Part shown: piece after piece, positions 59,930-64,000 of the stretch
How positions within the stretch are numbered: the first letter of the stretch is position 1
Layout: each line of letters opens with the position of its first letter
The notes under the pieces: generated by a model
Databases searched by the model: none
What the model saw: the letters and a program-made list of their open reading frames with translations, nothing else
Told to the model about the DNA's origin: nothing
Made by a program: the position numbers and the translations under genes
Assembly (NCBI GenBank): GCA_037178675.1
Contig: JAYMGJ010000135.1
Span: 54,393-118,392 of the forward strand
Source of the DNA: Scleroderma bovista
Lineage: Eukaryota > Basidiomycota > Agaricomycetes > Boletales > Sclerodermataceae
DNA: 64,000 nucleotides
Direction of reading: 5' to 3'

Positions 59930-62900
59930 TAACCCATTGGTGGATGTCACAGCATCATGGGGAAATGCAGCAGCTCAACAACTATCGTGTTGACATCATT
60001 GCTGTGCCAGGTGGTGTGGAAGGTATCTTGGAGCACACGTTGATCAAGGGAACATACTTCCCAACGTGAAAGGGTCTCTTCTGGGTAGAAGGCATCTGGT
60101 TTTGAAGAGTCTATGTGATACAAGAAGCTCACCAATGCACAATGTTTGAGTCTCAACTAAATTCCTAACCATCATTTCACGCTGTGGAGCCCAATGGTCA
60201 ATCAAGTGAATGTCTATGTCAGTTTCCAGGTACAACTTGACTTGACTGGTATCTTCATGCATGGCAAGATCCCTGCCCTCAGGATCAGCTTGATGTGGCA
60301 AAAAAGTCAGTCAATTCTTAGCTCATAACGTGAGTTTTCACTGAGCAATACCCATAGTTCATGAGAGCGTTGTCATGGACTTGTGTCAAGTGCTTGATCA
60401 AGAACTCGAGCCTTTCCAGATAGAGACAGTTCAAAAAGAAATGATCCACCCCTGAAAGAGTTACAAAATGAACTCGTCCTGCACTGACATCTTGTTATTC
60501 TTGGCTTACAAGTGGAATATAACTCGACCTTCATTGGTCACTGAGGTATGTTCTTTCCTTTGCCTGCTGTTTTCTCAAATCAAGCTGATGTGAATTTCCT
60601 GTACTAGAATAAGGATATTCAGATGGTACAATGAGTAACAAATACTGGATTGACGTCCAGCTTCGTTGGGGTGACTTCAACTCACATGATATTGAGTGAT
60701 ATACGTGCACAAAGTTCTTGGACTATGCATGTGTACTGTTTCGTTCTCATATCACATCTACTGACTTTCTATCTTACCTGTCAGGTATCAGACTCTATGA
60801 GTATCTACCTGTCCCCCACATGTGTTATGATTGGCATGGATCTTGCATACAACCTCTGGTCAGCATACGGCAACTGGTTCCCTGGCATCAAGCCTTTGAT
60901 TCAACAAGCCATGACCAAAATTATGAAGGCAAACCCTGCTTGTCACGTTTTGTGAGAGCGCATCTGGAAGGGTCTCCAGCTGTATTCTTCAGAGTTGACG
61001 GAACCATACTTGAATAGCCAGAACTACTCTGAACTGTTCTCCAATCAAATCATATGTAAGCGCCCCAGTCCATATATATGTACAATATCAACTGGATATT
61101 AATCAACTCATAGGGTTCGTGGATGACACCAATGTCTACTGTGTCACCATCCACAAGACATTTGAGGGTAACTTGACCACCAAGCCTATCAGTAAGTGTT
61201 GTGCCTAAGAATTATTGTGTTAAAGGTTTCAAATACTTTTTTTCAGACAGCAGTATCTTTATATTTAACCTGAGATCTGGCCAATTGTTTTTGAAGGTCA
61301 TTCATACCAGCGTCTGGGCAGGCAAGAAGTGTCTTGGACAGCTTGCAAAATGGAAGACTGCCAAAGAAGTTGCTGCCTTGGTCCACTCATTGCCTGTTTA
61401 AGAGCAGCCTAAGCAGGTCATTGCAATTCGCAAGGGCATGTTGGGTATGTTTCTTGCTTAATGCATTTGATCATTCTCCATGTAACCATTTGGAACAAAT
61501 ATTCAGAACAAATATGTAGATCCCCTTGAGGTCCACTTGCTCAACTTCCCCAACATTGTCATCAAGGGTAGCAAGCTTCAACTCCCATTCCAAGCCTGTA
61601 TGAAGATGGAGAAGTTTGGTGACCTAATTCTGGTAGGTGCTCTATTACCAACTCTGGTGCTGTCTTTCTAAGTTGGTTCTTGTAGCATGCCACACAACCT
61701 CAGATGGTTCTATTCAGTCTGTACAATGATTGGCTGAAGTCTATCTCCAGTTATACTGTGTTCTCTCATCTCATCCTATTACTTTGTGGTTTACACATCA
61801 ACAATGAAAAGGCCAAGGTTATCCTACACCCAGATAAGAACATGATCACAGAGCCTCACTTCGTGTGGCCATCATTTCCAATGAGGAGTGGATCAAGGTC
61901 AAGGTTGCAATGAAGGATCTCATCTTGGCTGTGAGTTGGTTCATCCTTAGTATGCAACAATCATATTGACAGTGTACAAAGGATTTTGGCAAGCACAACA
62001 ACGTTAATATTGCTTTGCTAACCACCAGTGAGATTCATGACATCATCTTTCGTCTGCATCAATCATCACCCAGGGGATGTTCCAGCTGAGGGAGATAGTA
62101 AATCAGATGGAGAGAGAGGTGTGCCAGTATTTGAAGTGGGGGCTGAACATTGACCTGATGATGTTGAAGGAATTTGAAGACATGGTACACAAGGATTTTC
62201 CACCCCACCACCCACTGCCATACTGTTCGCTGGCCCACCTGTGGCCTCACCCATTTCCATTCAACGAGCAATGGTACTCTTCACCTAATGCATAGTACAT
62301 GCCTTCACTGCCCTCATTCAACTCACCCCAAGAGACTCCCTTGCCCTCATAATCTATGTCATCACCCCCCTCATCTGTGTCATCCCCCACCCCAGTCGGC
62401 ATCACGGATCTTTCTGCCAAGATCATGTTGGCTTCCACATCGCTGGGGTACTCAAAGCTATCAGAACACATTCATGCACCACCCTCAGTGCAATGACGGA
62501 AATTGGTGGAACTTGAGAAGGGCACCAAGGCACAGGGCCAGGTCACCACCATTCAGATGTAAGTTGATGCATGCCACATCTTCAAGTAAAGCTAATGCCT
62601 TTCCATAGCCAAATGACTAACATCCATGGTGATACCATACAGACTGTGACAACTACCAATTATGAACAACAGGTCTTCAGCAGCAAGTTGGACTGGTGTG
62701 TCCATGCAATCTCTGCTACACATCTCTCTCTTTGCCTACAGCACATTTATGTGTCCAATGATGACGTGAAAGACGACACTGGATCTTACACATATGTCCT
62801 GCTGAAGAATGTTCTGTGTGCCTTCATTACTGCTGCAGACCTTCGGACCCAGGTGGCTGCATTCCTGTATGGAGTCCCCCCCTCCCCCCCTGATAACAAA

Positions 62901-62970
62901 CACATCAAGGAAATTAGGGTGATAACTTGGCCACCTCAGTGTGGAATCAATGACACTGTTGAACCTCCCT
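59930..62970 (+). pseudogene. PRP8 pseudogene fragment
   Basis: Derived from the U5 snRNP splicing factor PRP8. Recognisable pieces in order: [151 protein letters not shown], and the start of the Jab1/MPN-like region ([27 protein letters not shown]). Stops and frameshifts are frequent (for example TGG to TGA after KGTYFPT). Remnants of spliceosomal introns persist (GGTATGTTC...CTAG near 60545, GTAAGCGCC near 61055), so it is a DNA copy, not a processed pseudogene. It covers the middle to C-terminal third and stops before the end of the gene. Confidence 0.88.
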
Positions 62971-64000
62971 TGCACCTTCAAATGGGTAGATGACCACATT
63001 TTCTTCCGAGTGCGCATGCAACACCTTGACAATTACAATGACAGTTGCCGCTCCTGGTATCAGGACATCCTCATGCACTCCCCTGAACCCCTACACTTGG
63101 GAGGCTGCTTGTGGTTCCAAGGACAGTGCCGATCTGACTCATCTTCTGACAAGTTCAATGAAAATTGCAGCCGCCCATTAACAGACCTCTCCAGCCACTC
63201 CCCGTGACCCTCACATGACTCCCTGTTCTCTTATAGCATGTGTGACATTGACACTGTCTCGAGACCCCTGGGTATACCATGGGAACCCTCCAAGGACCAG
63301 CCTTTCAGCCCATCCACCATATACATTGGCTTTGAGTGGAACTTGCAGGCAATGACAGTATCACTGAGTGCCCCCAAAGTGACTAAGTATCTCGAAGCCA
63401 TCGCATGCTGGCATCAACGTGGCGGGCACGTCCTTCAAGATGTACAAAGCCTATATGGGAAACTGCTCCACACATGTGCGGTCATACCACAAGGCAGAGC
63501 TTACCTCACAGGCCTTGAACGCATGATCAAAGTGTGCACACCCAAACCGTTCCTCCCCCACCGCCATGAAAAAACAATCACTAATGATTTAAACTGGTGG
63601 CAACATGTCCTATCGTCCAACCTTGCATCCCGTCCCATCGTTAGTCCCCCAAACTATGTCAACATTTCTGCCTTTTCCGATGCTAGCTCATCATTCAGAA
63701 TCGGTGTCGTCATTGGCACCAAATGGCAAGCCTGGCACCTCCACCCACACTGGCAATCCCTCAGGGGCAAACGAGATATCAGCTGGGCAGAAGCCGTTGG
63801 CTTCGAATTCCTCATTTATACCATTGCCACTATCAAATCTCCCCACTTGGCATTCATCGCTTTCGGAGACAACACAGGCATCGTTGAAGGATGGCTCAAT
63901 AACCACCACAGAAATCCTCCTGCCAATGAGGCTTTCAAACGTATCCACCAGTTCATTCACTCACTCCCCCAAAAGTTTTACATCTGCACCAAATATGTCC
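62971..64000 (+). mobile_element. Second DIRS-like fragment (RT end and RNase H), runs off edge
   Basis: Begins abruptly with [12 protein letters not shown] right after PRP8 sequence, then aligns with 57188-58200 of the first DIRS-like element: GIPWEPSKDQPF, LYGKLLHTCAVIPQGRAYL, FSDASSSFRIGVVIG, WAEAVGFEFLIYT, FGDNTGIVEGWLN. A TGA lies at 63205-63207; from there the frame is open to the window end. It is clearly diverged from the first copy, so not a recent duplicate. Confidence 0.85.

Noticed and set aside
1..64000. tRNA genes, rRNA, CRISPR arrays, bacterial operons
   Set aside because: I scanned for GTTCGANNC with paired arms and found only chance matches within genes (for example near 17186). 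No spaced identical repeats of CRISPR type; the genome is eukaryotic.

Overview
The window looks like nuclear DNA of a filamentous basidiomycete, most likely Agaricomycetes. The evidence is dense 45-60 nt GT-AG introns, the mixture of housekeeping genes and repeats, a DIRS-like retrotransposon with a tyrosine recombinase, and typical fungal genes (MLH1, Tao3/Mor2, ATG14, RPN1, URA5, Derlin, GH18 chitinase). All annotation is from reading the sequence. Several gene models were spliced by hand with the reading-frame phase checked; no database was searched.

Layout. 0-2.7 kb: start of a minus-strand gene running off the left edge, then sequence without a recognisable gene. 2.7-5.5 kb: a RING plus RRM protein. 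5.9-8.4 kb: two tandem paralogues of a membrane-anchored pyridoxamine 5'-phosphate oxidase-like protein. 8.45-12.0 kb: a complete Tc1/mariner-type transposon (long terminal inverted repeats, TA flanks) carrying an intact four-exon transposase and a second, convergent, intact gene of unknown function; it sits about 70 bp upstream of the second oxidase paralogue. 12.7-26.0 kb: a CBS-domain protein and MLH1 sharing a 130 bp divergent promoter, the giant cell-morphogenesis protein Tao3/Mor2/Furry, and ATG14.

26-35 kb is a rearranged block. Two ~3.6 kb inverted arms each hold a small C2H2 zinc-finger gene (both still open and spliceable) and three degenerate ~350 bp tandem repeats. Between the arms lie a decayed copy of the 5' end of ATG14 and a non-LTR retrotransposon scrap. 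A homologous scrap in the opposite orientation lies at the other end of the left arm, which suggests duplication of the ATG14/zinc-finger neighbourhood followed by inversion.

37.7-46 kb returns to ordinary genes: a secreted GH18 chitinase, RPN1 and URA5 head to head, and a Derlin. 46-64 kb is repeat-rich. It has a young Ty1/copia element (5 bp target duplication, nearly identical LTRs, a single in-frame UGA in pol), a decayed DIRS-like element (Gag, RT-RNase H, tyrosine recombinase), a DNA-level pseudogene of the splicing factor PRP8 that keeps intron remnants, and a second DIRS-like fragment abutting the PRP8 copy and running off the right edge.
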